A DNA stretch of 64,000 nt from Bacteroidales bacterium UBA3724 (lineage in GTDB: Bacteria; Bacteroidota; Bacteroidia; Bacteroidales; P3), in the NCBI GenBank assembly GCA_002371315.1, contig DFHL01000013.1, positions 13,855 through 77,854 on the forward strand. Direction: 5' to 3'. Positions within the stretch are counted from its first letter, which is position 1; each line of letters begins with the position of its first letter. The notes under the pieces are model-generated. The model saw only the letters and a list, made by a program, of their open reading frames with translations, was not told where the DNA came from and ran no database searches. The position numbers were made by a program, and so were the translations under genes. Positions 24,617 to 34,766 of this stretch are shown here, in pieces.

Positions 24617-26881
24617 ATGAATTTACGTAACCTCTTGTTACCACTGCTGATAGCAGTGGCGGCACCCGCTGTGTGCCAAACCGTCGACACGACAAAGACT
24701 GCGAAGCCGGCCAAAACCCTTCAGGCTGTGACCATTGCCGCAAAACGGCCCATCTACACCGCCGACGGCGAAAAGAACATATACAACGTGGCCGACGACC
24801 CGTCGGTGCAGAGCGGAACCACCGAGGACGCGCTGCAAAACACACCCGGCGTGACGGTCGACGTTGAGGGTAACCTGCAGCTGCGCGGGGTAAGCAGCAT
24901 AGAGATATGGATTGACGACAAGCCGTCGAAGCTGAGCGAGGAGAACCTGAAGACCTGGCTGCAGACACTGCCGGCCAGTGCCATAGACCACATCGAAACC
25001 ATCACGAATCCCTCGGCAAAATACGCGACCGAGGCCGAAGCCGTAATCAACATCATCACACGTGCCCACATCAAGAAAAACCATTTCCTGAGCTTTGGCC
25101 TGAACGCAGCTTCGCAGCCTTACGTCTCGCCGTGGATCAGCTACACCTGGGCCAGCGACAAGCTGTCGTTCAACATCTACGGCAGTTTTCGCAACAGCAA
25201 TAACGACAACGAGTCGTGGAGCAAAAGCACCACATTCGGCGACGACCCCACAGCCCCGGGCGACCTCGAACGGCTGCAAATGCTGATACGCAACACCAAC
25301 AGTTCAAACTATGGAACCCACAACAATATGGGCACCATTTTTATGAGCCTCAACTACGCCATCGACAGCACCAGCGACATCAACTTCTGGAGCAACCTGA
25401 GCCCCAGCACACACGATATCGAGTCCTCTCTGTGGGTGCAACGTGAGCATTTCTTTCCTTACCCTGCATTGTACATCTACAATCAAGACCAGACACAACA
25501 TTTCAACACGCTGTTTGGTTTTTTCGGAGGCTACTACACCAAACGATTCGACAAAAAAGGTCACAACCTGACCGTCAGCCTCAATGGAAACATCAACAAG
25601 ACCGGCCAAAAAATCATCTATAACCGCGTCTATAGTGTCACCGACGGCCTGGAAAGCAATAGTTACAAATTCAAAGACGTAAACCAGTTTATGCCCTCCG
25701 TCACTATGCGGCTGCGCTACAACCGCCCATACAGCGACGATGGCGAGTTCACCTACGGACTGTCTGCTTCCCAGTCCAACAGCTACAGTGACCTTCAGCC
25801 TTACATACTCAATGCAGCCTATGACGAGCAGACCACCGTCCTCTCCCCTGCCCTGTACGACACGCTGCGACGCTACATCTTCAACGCCGACAACAAAGCC
25901 GCCGGTGCCGACATCGGATGGCAGCACAGGTGGGGAGGCCTCACACTGAAACTTGGAATGGGAGCAAGGATAAGCTACTACAAGTATGCTTACACCGAGA
26001 CGATTACACTTCCCGGTGTCGACACCTCACTGCTCAACATAACCTACAACCCCTCAATCCATCTGACCTATCGGACTGAGAAGATGCACAACTTAAAACT
26101 CAACTACACGCTGCGGATGCAAAATCCGAACTCAAATGAATTGTCACAGTTCCGCACCTACGGCGAGGATAGCTATACAGTTGGCAACCACAACCTTTCG
26201 CAGAGCTACATACACAGCGCCGAGGCGGGCTGGAGCAAATATATGAGCAAAGGCAGCATCAGCGCCGACCTGTACGCCAAACTGTCGACCGGCGAAATAG
26301 AATGGCTCACGGACGTCACCGACGGCATCGACCCCTACATCGGCAGGGTGATAACCGTCAGCACACCCTACAATCTCGGCTCTTCGCACCGCTACGGCCT
26401 GACTGCCAACGGCACTTGGCGCCCCACGGCCTTCTTCAACCTGCGCTTCGATGGAAATATCTATAACTATGGCTACAGCATACATTACGACCGCCTGGGG
26501 CAAGAGCCGTACAGCAACAGCCAGTGGCAATACAGTATGAAACTGAATCTGTGGGCAAAGATACTGGGGCGCTATCAAGTGAACGCGTCGGCCAACTACA
26601 CTTCGCCAACGATAGGGCTGCTGTCGACCGGAAGCGCGCAATACAGGCTCAACGCCGGCATCCGTGCCGACTTCTTCAAACGCAAGCTTAGCGCCTTCGT
26701 CAACATTCAGGACATCTTCAACTGGGGCAAACGTATTGGCAACGAAATCAATAACACCAATCCCTACTACATCCGCGAAAGCCTGAGCCGGACCCTCAAC
26801 AGCCGCTACATCTCGGCCGGCATAACCCTGCGATTCGGCAAGATGGAGCTGGAAAGCAAAACCAAAAGCGGAAGCGAGTAG
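24617..26881 (+). CDS. TonB-plug outer-membrane beta-barrel protein (OMP_b-brl type)
   Basis: The 754-residue protein has a signal peptide. A plug domain follows at about residues 35-155 (DALQNTPGVTVDVEGNLQLRGVSSIEIWIDDKPS...NPSAKYATEAEAVINIIT). The remaining 600 residues are barrel strands ending in ISAGITLRFG. It lacks the N-terminal CarboxypepD-like domain found in many relatives. No SusD partner is beside it, which argues against a glycan utilisation pair. It sits under the ECF sigma factor, so it may be a stress- or metal-responsive receptor (inference). Confidence 0.88.
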   Translation: MNLRNLLLPLLIAVAAPAVCQTVDTTKTAKPAKTLQAVTIAAKRPIYTADGEKNIYNVADDPSVQSGTTEDALQNTPGVTVDVEGNLQLRGVSSIEIWIDDKPSKLSEENLKTWLQTLPASAIDHIETITNPSAKYATEAEAVINIITRAHIKKNHFLSFGLNAASQPYVSPWISYTWASDKLSFNIYGSFRNSNNDNESWSKSTTFGDDPTAPGDLERLQMLIRNTNSSNYGTHNNMGTIFMSLNYAIDSTSDINFWSNLSPSTHDIESSLWVQREHFFPYPALYIYNQDQTQHFNTLFGFFGGYYTKRFDKKGHNLTVSLNGNINKTGQKIIYNRVYSVTDGLESNSYKFKDVNQFMPSVTMRLRYNRPYSDDGEFTYGLSASQSNSYSDLQPYILNAAYDEQTTVLSPALYDTLRRYIFNADNKAAGADIGWQHRWGGLTLKLGMGARISYYKYAYTETITLPGVDTSLLNITYNPSIHLTYRTEKMHNLKLNYTLRMQNPNSNELSQFRTYGEDSYTVGNHNLSQSYIHSAEAGWSKYMSKGSISADLYAKLSTGEIEWLTDVTDGIDPYIGRVITVSTPYNLGSSHRYGLTANGTWRPTAFFNLRFDGNIYNYGYSIHYDRLGQEPYSNSQWQYSMKLNLWAKILGRYQVNASANYTSPTIGLLSTGSAQYRLNAGIRADFFKRKLSAFVNIQDIFNWGKRIGNEINNTNPYYIRESLSRTLNSRYISAGITLRFGKMELESKTKSGSE

Positions 26882-26924
26882 CAATACCACACAATAAAAT
26901 AAACATACTGGCGTTTACGTCAGT

Positions 26925-28787
26925 ATGGAAACAAAACTCGAACTGCTGGCACCGGCGAAAAACGCCGAGCAAGGCATCGCGGCCATCAACCACGGTGCCG
27001 ATGCCGTTTATATCGGTGCGCCGCTGTTTGGCGCACGGGCGGCGGCTGGCAACAGCATCGACGACATCGACAAGCTGGTAAAATGTGCGCACCTATTTGG
27101 TTCCAAAGTCTTTGCAACAGTAAACACACTCCTTTTCGACAACGAACTCGAAGCAGCAAGGCAAATGATATGGACACTCTACGACACTGGCGTAGACGCT
27201 ATCATTATGCAAGATATGGGCCTATTGGAGATGGATCTTCCGCCCATCGAACTACACGCATCGACACAGACCCACAACATCGACCCTCAACGCGTAAAGT
27301 TCTTGGAACAAGTGGGTTTCAAGCGCATCATATTGGCTCGCGAAACATCGCTAAAGCAGATGGCCGAGCTACGCAAAGAGACCACTGCCGACCTCGAAGC
27401 ATTCGTCCAAGGGGCCCTGTGCGTATGCTACAGCGGACAGTGCTATATGAGTCTGTATCTTGACAGACAGCGCAATAAAGCCTGCGACACTCCACGCAGC
27501 GGCAATCGTGGCAGCTGCACGCAACCCTGCCGTGCCGCATACGATCTTGTTAACGGTCAGGGCGAAGTGCTTCGCAAAAACGAGCACCTGCTTTCATTAA
27601 AGGATTTTTCTGCCGCGCAGAGCATTGAATCTATGATAGATGTAGGCATCACTTCGTTCAAAATCGAAGGACGCCTCAAAGACATCTCATACGTAAAGAA
27701 TGTTACCGGCTACTACCGTCAGCTGCTCGACAGCATAATGGCCCGACGTGAAGGGCTGAAGCCAGCCTCGTCGGGGTCTACACGACTGTTTTTTACGCCA
27801 GATCTGGAACGCACTTTCAACCGTGGCTTCACCGACTATTTCCTGAACAGTCGCAAGCCAATGGCATCATACGCAACTCAGAAGTCGCTGGGCAAGATGA
27901 TAGGAACTATTGTTTCCGGCAACGGCAACACTCTTGTTATCAACAGTAAAGATTCCTTGACTGCTGGCGATGGCATCTGCTTTTTCAATGACGAGAAGCA
28001 GATTGAAGGATTCCTTGTCAACCACGTGAACGGCAATCGCATCACAGCCAACAAGTCACTGAACATCAGCAAAGGGACACAACTGTGGCGCAACAACGAC
28101 TTCGCATTCGAAAAGCAGCTGCAAGGCAACACATCGGAACGCAAGATTGCTGTTTCTATGACACTTGCAGAGACAGCCGATGGATTAAGCCTGACGATTA
28201 CGGACGAAGACGGTATAGAAGCATCTGCCGCTGTCGAATGCACAAAAGAGCCAGCCCGCAACGAAACAAGAGCAAAAGAAACCATTATCGCGCAACTATC
28301 GAAACTGGGCGGTACGCCTTTTGAAACCAGCAATATAACCATCGAAACACGACAGCAGTATTTCCTGCCAGCATCAATGCTGAACGAATTGCGACGCAAA
28401 GCCGTAGAAGAACTGAAGACAAAACGCATCACGGCCAATAGACCTACAGACACAATCCTTGCTCTCGACGACATACCCTACTTCCAGACCACCGTCGACG
28501 GACGCACCAACATCGTCAACGACAAAGCCGAGGCCTTCTACCGCCGACACGGCGTAACTACCATAGAACGAGGACCCGACCAGCCGGGAGTCGAATTCAA
28601 AGACGACTTTCCGCTGATGACAACCAAGTACTGCCTGCGCTACGAACTGGGCCAATGCCTGATGCACAAGTGCAACAAAACCGTCAGCCCCGACTATGCC
28701 AGCGACCTGTTCCTTTACAACAACGGCAACAAGTTCAGACTGTCGTTCGACTGCAAAAAATGCGAAATGCAAATACATAAATCGTAA
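26925..28787 (+). CDS. U32-family protein (TrhP/RlhA-like)
   Basis: The 620-residue protein begins LELLAPAKNAEQGIAAINHGADAVYIG. It has the U32 block (ALCVCYSGQCYMSLYL...GNRGSCTQPCRAAYDL), whose conserved Cys residues probably bind a cluster. ITSFKIEGRLKD follows. Characterised relatives make 5-hydroxyuridine in tRNA or hydroxycytidine in 23S rRNA, so the old peptidase label is doubtful. A C-terminal extension of about 200 residues ends in a four-Cys patch (CLRYELGQCLMHKC...FDCKKC). Confidence 0.9.
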   Translation: METKLELLAPAKNAEQGIAAINHGADAVYIGAPLFGARAAAGNSIDDIDKLVKCAHLFGSKVFATVNTLLFDNELEAARQMIWTLYDTGVDAIIMQDMGLLEMDLPPIELHASTQTHNIDPQRVKFLEQVGFKRIILARETSLKQMAELRKETTADLEAFVQGALCVCYSGQCYMSLYLDRQRNKACDTPRSGNRGSCTQPCRAAYDLVNGQGEVLRKNEHLLSLKDFSAAQSIESMIDVGITSFKIEGRLKDISYVKNVTGYYRQLLDSIMARREGLKPASSGSTRLFFTPDLERTFNRGFTDYFLNSRKPMASYATQKSLGKMIGTIVSGNGNTLVINSKDSLTAGDGICFFNDEKQIEGFLVNHVNGNRITANKSLNISKGTQLWRNNDFAFEKQLQGNTSERKIAVSMTLAETADGLSLTITDEDGIEASAAVECTKEPARNETRAKETIIAQLSKLGGTPFETSNITIETRQQYFLPASMLNELRRKAVEELKTKRITANRPTDTILALDDIPYFQTTVDGRTNIVNDKAEAFYRRHGVTTIERGPDQPGVEFKDDFPLMTTKYCLRYELGQCLMHKCNKTVSPDYASDLFLYNNGNKFRLSFDCKKCEMQIHKS

Positions 28788-28790
28788 TAT

Positions 28791-29489
28791 ATGTTCGTAG
28801 AAATATGCTGTAATTCTGTGCTTTCCGCATCTAACGCCAAACGCGGCGGAGCATACCGCATAGAGCTGTGCCAAGCTCTGGGCGAAGGAGGCACAACACC
28901 GTCGGCAGCGGCCATAGAATACTGCGTCAAAGAGCTGAATCTACACACACGCGTGCTGATACGGCCTCGTGGCGGCAATTTCGTTTACGACGATGCAGAA
29001 ATGCGAGTCATTCTGCGCGACATCGAGTTGGCCCACAGGCTCGGAGCGAACGCCGTAGTGATTGGATTCCTTACGCCAGATGGCGACATAGACATAATGA
29101 AGACACGTCAAGCGGTAGAAGCTGCTAACGGTATGGATATCACATTTCACCGTGCCTTCGACGAATGCTGCAATCCCGAAGAAGCCTTGGAGCAGATCAT
29201 CGACTGCGGATGCAACAAGCTGCTGACCTCGGGTTGCGCACCTACAGCACTGGAGGGCAAAGAGATGCTCAAAAAACTGCTCAAACAAGCCAACAGACGT
29301 ATAGACATAATCGGAGCAGCAGGAATCACCGCCGACAACGTACATCAATTAGTATGGGATACAGGCCTTTACGAAGTCCACGGTTCACTTAAGCATACCG
29401 TCGACGGACTTACCTGCACAGACACCGACCAAGTGCGTGAATTTATGAAAATCACTGACGATTTTCCAAATTATCCACCATTCAATTGA
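28791..29489 (+). CDS. cutC: CutC-family TIM-barrel protein
   Basis: The 232-residue protein starts FVEICCNSVLSASNAKRGGAYRIELCQALGEGGTTPS. It continues with VLIRPRGGNFVYDDAE and DITFHRAFDECCNPEEALE, the standard CutC blocks. CutC has been linked to copper tolerance, but the evidence for direct copper handling is weak. It follows the U32 gene after 3 bp, so the two are co-transcribed. Confidence 0.93.
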   Translation: MFVEICCNSVLSASNAKRGGAYRIELCQALGEGGTTPSAAAIEYCVKELNLHTRVLIRPRGGNFVYDDAEMRVILRDIELAHRLGANAVVIGFLTPDGDIDIMKTRQAVEAANGMDITFHRAFDECCNPEEALEQIIDCGCNKLLTSGCAPTALEGKEMLKKLLKQANRRIDIIGAAGITADNVHQLVWDTGLYEVHGSLKHTVDGLTCTDTDQVREFMKITDDFPNYPPFN

Positions 29490-29506
29490 AACAAAACAAC
29501 TTTAAT

Positions 29507-32197
29507 ATGAAAGCTAAATTACTCATTCCAACGTTATTATTGACTCTTTTAGCCACCTCGTGCCACAAGGAGAAACATTTCATCACCGACAAAGAATATC
29601 GCGCGCAGGTTCACGACGACTACGTCAACCGGCAGCAGATGGCGGCAGGACGCGCCGACGTCCTTTTTGGCGGAATGGACACACTCGACACAGAGACGCG
29701 CGAAGCCTTGGAATTCCTCTACGCCTATATGCCCTACAGCGACCTGGCCGACTACGACCAAACCTTTTACTTGCAGCAGATTAGAGCCGCATTCAAGGCA
29801 CGCGAAGAGTTCAGCTGGGGCAAAAAGATTCCCGAAGACATCTTCCGCCACTTTGTTCTCGTCTATCGCGTTAATAACGAGAATCTTGACACAGCACGAC
29901 TATTGATGCAGCGCGAACTGAAACCGCGAGTCGAAGGCCTTTCGATGTACGAGGCCGCCCTCGAGGTCAACCACTGGTGCCACGAGTATGTTGCCTACCG
30001 CGCCAGCGACGGCCGTACCTCAGCCCCGCTGGCCACAATGCGCACATCATTAGGCCGTTGCGGTGAGGAATCAACCTTCGCTGTCACCGCCCTGCGCAGC
30101 GTCGGTATCCCCGCACGCCAATGTTATACGCCCCGCTGGGCCCACTGCGACGACAACCACGCCTGGGTCGAAGTCTACATCCCCGACAGCAACCGCTGGT
30201 ACTTCCTCGGTGCCTGCGAGCCCGACCCCGAACTGGATATGGGCTGGTTTGCAGTACCTTCCACACGTTGTATGATGGTCCACAGCAAAGCCTTTGGCCG
30301 CTACAAAGGCGATGAAGAGGTTGTGAAACAGACCGCGTTGTACAGCGAACTGAACCTTCTGAGCCACTACGCCCCGACAAAGAAAGCCACAGTGCGCGTT
30401 TTTGACGCAAACAACAAGGCCGTCGAGGGTGCTGACGTAAAGTTTAAACTATACAATTACAGCGAATTCTACACCCTCGCAACAATAAAGACCGACAAAA
30501 ACGGCATCGCCCAGCTAACCACAGGCCTTGGCGACCTGCAGATATGGGCTACCGACGGGCAGAATTACAATTACGTGATGATGGATGTCCGCAAGCAAGA
30601 CACTGTAAACATATATCTTACGCGCGAAGCAGGCACAGAATACACCGAAATGGCCGACGTTGTTCCCCCGGTTGCCGGCGAGGCCAAGGTGACACCCTCC
30701 AAAGAGAAAGCCGACCGCAACGCAAAACGATTGGAATATGAGGATTCCGTCCGCGGCGCATACGTTGCGACGTTCCCGACAAAAGAAAACTACAAAAACC
30801 TGCTGAAACCCAACAAAAACCTTACCGACGAGCAAGCTTGGGATGTGATTCACAAGGCCGAAGGAAACTATGAAGAAATCGCCAAATTCATAAACAATCA
30901 CGCAGACGAAAACATTGCCGTAAACACAACAATAATAGCAGGAGAACGCGAAGGAAACATCGCTTGCAACCATCTCTACAATTACCTCAAGACCTTCAGC
31001 GACAAAGATATGCGTGACATTTCGGCCGAAACTCTCGAGTCGCATTGGCGTAAACCTGCAATATCCTGCATTATGGAGACCTACGATGAATTCTATGTCA
31101 AAGGCCTTATGCCTGCCCGCATCAGCAACGAGATGGTGCGTCCCTGGCGCCAGTTCCTGGCAGAAAAACTAACCGACATTAAGGATGCCAACAGTCTGAT
31201 AGTATGGACGAAAGAAAACATATTGGTCGACGATACCGGCAACTACTACAACTGTCCCATTTCGCCCCATGGCGTATATGAGCTGCGCCACAGCGACCGC
31301 CACAGCCGCGACTTTTTCTTCGTTGCCGCCTGCCGCTCGATTGGCATTCCGGCCTATCTCGACAACGCCACCAACACCATATACGTCTGCGACGGCGACG
31401 CTGAAAAGCTCTGGAAGAAAGGCAAATGGGTCAAAGTGTCGTTTGAAGAGGACACCGAAGTGCAACCAACCGCCAAACTGACGTTGACATACAAACCCAC
31501 CAAAGAGCTGGCCAAACCTGTCTACTGGCCACACTTCACGATAGCAAAATACGAGAATGGCGACTTCGTCACCTTCGACTTCGAAGGCGATCCGCGTATG
31601 GACATATTCCCTGCGACAATCAACTTGGAACCAGGCTACTATCGCCTGATGACCGGCAACCGCTACCCCGAAGGTGACGTACTGACCAAAACGGAATATT
31701 TCACAGTCAAAGAAGGTCAAACAGTGTCTAAAGAAATCATTCTAAGACCTTTGACCGACCGCAGCGCAAAAGCCGCCGCAAGCATCGACCCAAACCAGGA
31801 AATCATCGCCGATATGGCCACCTTGGCCGACTATGCCGGCGAAACAGGGATGCTGTTCATCTTCGTGGGCGACTACAAGGAGCCCAGCAAGCACCTGATC
31901 AAAGAGATGCAAGCCCTTGAAAAAGAGTACAAAGCCTGGGGCGGAATGACCTACCTTGTAGCACCGGCATCGGCCAAGCCCGTCAGTTTCGGTCTGCCCA
32001 ACGCCGACTGCATCATTCGCGAAGCTGTCGACAAAGACCCGTTCGAGACACAGATTCTCAATGCTTTGAAGCTCGACCTGAAGAATGACTACCCGCTCGT
32101 CGCACTTGTCAACAAACGCGGCGAGATCCTCTTCCACAGCCACGGTTATTCCATAGGCCTGGCCGAACAAATACTAAAAAGAACAAAAAAGAACTAA
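29507..32197 (+). CDS. Large lipoprotein with transglutaminase-like domains
   Basis: The ATG at 29507 begins a lipoprotein signal (MKAKLLIPTLLLTLLATSC, lipid Cys19). An upstream TTG overlapping cutC gives no signal peptide. About residues 170-240 form a transglutaminase core, with the likely nucleophile in LGRCGEESTFAVTALR and His in DDNHAWVEVY. An Ig-like or carboxypeptidase-D-like region follows. A second, weaker transglutaminase-like block (AACRSIGIPAYLDN) lies near 615, and a thioredoxin-like end (MLFIFVGDYKEPSKHLIKEM) near 780. The product is 896 residues. Its place at the cell surface or in the periplasm suggests peptide or wall processing (inference). Confidence 0.85.
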   Translation: MKAKLLIPTLLLTLLATSCHKEKHFITDKEYRAQVHDDYVNRQQMAAGRADVLFGGMDTLDTETREALEFLYAYMPYSDLADYDQTFYLQQIRAAFKAREEFSWGKKIPEDIFRHFVLVYRVNNENLDTARLLMQRELKPRVEGLSMYEAALEVNHWCHEYVAYRASDGRTSAPLATMRTSLGRCGEESTFAVTALRSVGIPARQCYTPRWAHCDDNHAWVEVYIPDSNRWYFLGACEPDPELDMGWFAVPSTRCMMVHSKAFGRYKGDEEVVKQTALYSELNLLSHYAPTKKATVRVFDANNKAVEGADVKFKLYNYSEFYTLATIKTDKNGIAQLTTGLGDLQIWATDGQNYNYVMMDVRKQDTVNIYLTREAGTEYTEMADVVPPVAGEAKVTPSKEKADRNAKRLEYEDSVRGAYVATFPTKENYKNLLKPNKNLTDEQAWDVIHKAEGNYEEIAKFINNHADENIAVNTTIIAGEREGNIACNHLYNYLKTFSDKDMRDISAETLESHWRKPAISCIMETYDEFYVKGLMPARISNEMVRPWRQFLAEKLTDIKDANSLIVWTKENILVDDTGNYYNCPISPHGVYELRHSDRHSRDFFFVAACRSIGIPAYLDNATNTIYVCDGDAEKLWKKGKWVKVSFEEDTEVQPTAKLTLTYKPTKELAKPVYWPHFTIAKYENGDFVTFDFEGDPRMDIFPATINLEPGYYRLMTGNRYPEGDVLTKTEYFTVKEGQTVSKEIILRPLTDRSAKAAASIDPNQEIIADMATLADYAGETGMLFIFVGDYKEPSKHLIKEMQALEKEYKAWGGMTYLVAPASAKPVSFGLPNADCIIREAVDKDPFETQILNALKLDLKNDYPLVALVNKRGEILFHSHGYSIGLAEQILKRTKKN

Positions 32198-32214
32198 CAC
32201 ATTTTAAAATAAAT

Positions 32215-32274
32215 GCGTATTTTTGCATTCATTAATTTGGCGGACAACGATTGTTTTGTTCGTCAAAAATACGC
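32215..32274 (+). promoter_or_regulatory. Inverted repeat in the glmS leader
   Basis: GCGTATTTTTG (32215-32225) and CAAAAATACGC (32264-32274) form an 11-bp perfect inverted repeat, with a weaker inner GACAAC/GTTCGTC pairing. The left arm contains a -7 box TATTTTTG, without a matching -33 TTTG. It could be a two-sided operator or a leader hairpin. The rest of the 126-bp gap before glmS is A/T-rich. No glmS ribozyme was recognised. Confidence 0.6.
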
Positions 32275-32323
32275 GTAATCAATATAATACATAAATCTAC
32301 AAACTTCAAAACACCTAAAGAAT

Positions 32324-34192
32324 ATGTGTGGAATAGTAGGATACATCGGGGAACAGGAAGCCTATCCCATATTGATAAAAGGGCTTCACAGACTTGAATA
32401 CCGTGGATACGACAGCGCGGGAGTATCGATGATCAACGCCAAGGGCGAACTGTCTGTCTATAAGTCAAAAGGCAAGGTTTCGGCACTCGAGGCCTCGGTC
32501 GAAGACAAAGACGTCAGCGGCACCATCGGCATAGCCCACACCCGCTGGGCCACCCACGGCGAACCCAACGCCACCAACGCCCATCCCCACTTCTCGCAGT
32601 CGAAAAACCTATCCTTGGTACACAACGGCATCATCGAGAACTACAAGGCCCTGCGCGCCGAGATGGAAAAACACGGAATGACATTCTGCAGCGAGACCGA
32701 CACCGAAGTGCTGGTACAACTGGTTGAATATACACAGAATACACACAACTGCGACCTCTACACCGCCACACAGCTGGCCCTGAAGAGCGTCATCGGTGCC
32801 TACGCCATCGCCATCCTCGACAAACGCAACCCCGACCAGCTGATCTGCGCCCGCAAAGGCAGTCCGCTCATCATCGGCGTGGGCAGCCACAACGGCGAAG
32901 AAAACGGCAAAGCCGAGTTCTTCCTCGGCAGCGACGCAACGCCAATCATCGAGTACACAAACCAGGTCATCTACCTTCAGGACGAGGAAATCGCCATTAT
33001 GAACCGCAACGGAGACCTGAAAATCACCAACCTTAGCAACGTCAAGCAGACCCCCCAGCTGGTGACACTGCAGATGAACCTCGACGAGCTGGAGAAAGGC
33101 GGCTACGCCCACTTTATGCTCAAGGAAATCTACGAACAGCCGGCAGCAATGCGCATCTGCACCAAAGGCCGACTGAATATCGTCGACAAAGACGTGCTGC
33201 TGAGCGGCATCATCGACCACAAAGAGAAATTCGTCAACGCACGCCGCATCATCATCTGCGCCTGCGGAACCTCCTGGCACTCAGCGCTCATCGGCAAATA
33301 CTTCATCGAAGAAGCCGCCCAGATACCCGTCGAGGTGGAATACGCCTCCGAGTTCCGCTACCGCAACCCCGTCATCTTCCCCGACGACGTGGTGATAGCC
33401 GTCTCGCAGTCGGGCGAAACCGCCGACACCCTGGCCGCCATCCAGCTGGCCAAGAGCAAGGGCGCCTTCCTGTACGGAATTTGCAACGTAATCGGCTCCT
33501 CAATCCCCCGCGCCACCGACAGCGGCACATACCTCCACGTCGGTCCCGAAATCGGCGTAGCGTCGACAAAAGCCTTCACCGGACAGGTGATAACCCTCAT
33601 AATGCTCGGTCTGGCCATCGCCAAGGAGAAAAAGACCCTCAGCGACGAAATGTTCCATATGCTCGTCAACGAACTCCAGATGATTCCCGACAAGATGCAG
33701 TGGACCCTCGACCACAACAAGGGCATCGACCAGTTTGCCCAGATGTTCACCTACGCCCGCAACTTCATCTATCTGGGACGCGGCTACAACTACCCCGTCG
33801 CAATGGAAGGAGCCCTGAAACTGAAGGAAATCAGCTACATCCACGCCGAAGGCTATCCCGCCGCCGAAATGAAGCACGGCCCCATAGCCCTCATCGACGA
33901 AGAGATGCCCGTTGTCGTCATAGCCCCCAAACGCGGTATGTACGACAAAATCGTCAGCAACATACAGGAAATCAAGTCGCGCAAAGGCAAGATTATCAGC
34001 GTCGTGACCGAAGGCGACACCATCGTCAAGGGAATGAGCGACTACTGCTTCGAAATCCCCGACACACGCGACTGCTACGTGCCGCTGCTGGCCATCCTGC
34101 CGCTGCAGCTCCTCTCCTACTACGTGGCCATCGCCAAAGGCCGCAATGTCGACCAGCCGCGCAACCTGGCCAAATCGGTCACCGTCGAATAG
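32324..34192 (+). CDS. glmS: Glutamine-fructose-6-phosphate aminotransferase (isomerizing)
   Basis: The 622-residue enzyme makes glucosamine 6-phosphate for peptidoglycan and LPS. MCGIVGYIG gives the N-terminal nucleophile Cys after Met removal, and HTRWATHGEPN follows. Two SIS domains carry CGTSWHSALIGKY and SQSGETADTLAAI, and the C-terminus ends NLAKSVTVE as usual. Length is normal. A terminator follows at 34211. Confidence 0.96.
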   Translation: MCGIVGYIGEQEAYPILIKGLHRLEYRGYDSAGVSMINAKGELSVYKSKGKVSALEASVEDKDVSGTIGIAHTRWATHGEPNATNAHPHFSQSKNLSLVHNGIIENYKALRAEMEKHGMTFCSETDTEVLVQLVEYTQNTHNCDLYTATQLALKSVIGAYAIAILDKRNPDQLICARKGSPLIIGVGSHNGEENGKAEFFLGSDATPIIEYTNQVIYLQDEEIAIMNRNGDLKITNLSNVKQTPQLVTLQMNLDELEKGGYAHFMLKEIYEQPAAMRICTKGRLNIVDKDVLLSGIIDHKEKFVNARRIIICACGTSWHSALIGKYFIEEAAQIPVEVEYASEFRYRNPVIFPDDVVIAVSQSGETADTLAAIQLAKSKGAFLYGICNVIGSSIPRATDSGTYLHVGPEIGVASTKAFTGQVITLIMLGLAIAKEKKTLSDEMFHMLVNELQMIPDKMQWTLDHNKGIDQFAQMFTYARNFIYLGRGYNYPVAMEGALKLKEISYIHAEGYPAAEMKHGPIALIDEEMPVVVIAPKRGMYDKIVSNIQEIKSRKGKIISVVTEGDTIVKGMSDYCFEIPDTRDCYVPLLAILPLQLLSYYVAIAKGRNVDQPRNLAKSVTVE

Positions 34193-34206
34193 GCCAACCC
34201 TACGAA

Positions 34207-34240
34207 AAGAAAAAGCCGGAGCATAAGCTTCGGCTTTTTT
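34207..34240. terminator. Bidirectional terminator between glmS and tRNA-Lys
   Basis: AAAAGCCG (34211-34218) pairs with CGGCTTTT (34231-34238), and an inner GAGC/GCTT pairing closes the loop. T-runs are present in both directions, so it ends glmS and the opposing tRNA transcript. Confidence 0.85.
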
Positions 34241-34242
34241 TG

Positions 34243-34315
34243 TGACCACGCTGGGGCTCGAACCCAGGACCCCATCCTTAAAAGGGATGTGCTCTACCTG
34301 CTGAGCTACGTAGTC
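34243..34315 (-). tRNA. tRNA-Lys (anticodon TTT), copy 2
   Basis: This is a 73-nt cloverleaf. The acceptor GACTACG pairs with CGTGGTC, the D arm is GCTCAGCAGGTAGAGC, the anticodon loop CTTTTAA gives TTT, and the T arm has GGTTCGAGCC. Discriminator A follows, with no encoded CCA. It is identical to the copy 22 bp upstream and shares its promoter. Confidence 0.95.
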
Positions 34316-34336
34316 TGCGAAAACGACATTTACCAG

Positions 34337-34409
34337 TGACCACGCTGGGGCTCGAACCCAGGACCCCATCCTTAAAAGGGATGTGCTCTACCTGCTGAGC
34401 TACGTAGTC
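34337..34409 (-). tRNA. tRNA-Lys (anticodon TTT), copy 1
   Basis: The 73-nt sequence is the same as the downstream copy, so the pair is a recent tandem duplication or one kept identical by gene conversion. Transcription starts from the promoter at 34442-34472, about 30 bp upstream. CCA is not encoded. Confidence 0.95.
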
Positions 34410-34441
34410 AACGCCTTATTTTTACCCTCAAATTGAGTTTG

Positions 34442-34472
34442 CAAAAGTACTACTTTTTTGCGAACTGGCAAA
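34442..34472 (-). promoter_or_regulatory. Sigma-ABfr promoter of the tRNA-Lys pair
   Basis: On the minus strand TTTG (34472-34469) and TACTTTTG (34449-34442) are 19 bp apart, ending about 33 bp before the first tRNA base. Confidence 0.8.
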
Positions 34473-34766
34473 AAAAAATTCGCATTGTTCCAAACCACGC
34501 GCGCTATACAGATAATTATCAGATACATACAACCAAGCGAAAAGAAATCTTTTCTTTTTTAAAACCAGCCGTAAATCATCGCCCGGGGTCGGAAACGAGC
34601 AAAATGGAACAGGAAAAAACAGATATTTCGGCACCGATTATGCTGTGCTCCAGCCGCGGAACGACAACCGTCGCGAGGCACAACCCGACGCCGCGGCGAC
34701 GAATTGCCCAGCGGCACAAAATCGCGCCCTAAACGGCCCTTTGCAAAGCTGGAAACACGCCCCTAA

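Noticed and set aside
32198..32323. glmS ribozyme or classical riboswitch in the glmS leader
   Set aside because: The gap is too short and lacks the known conserved core; only a simple inverted repeat is visible.
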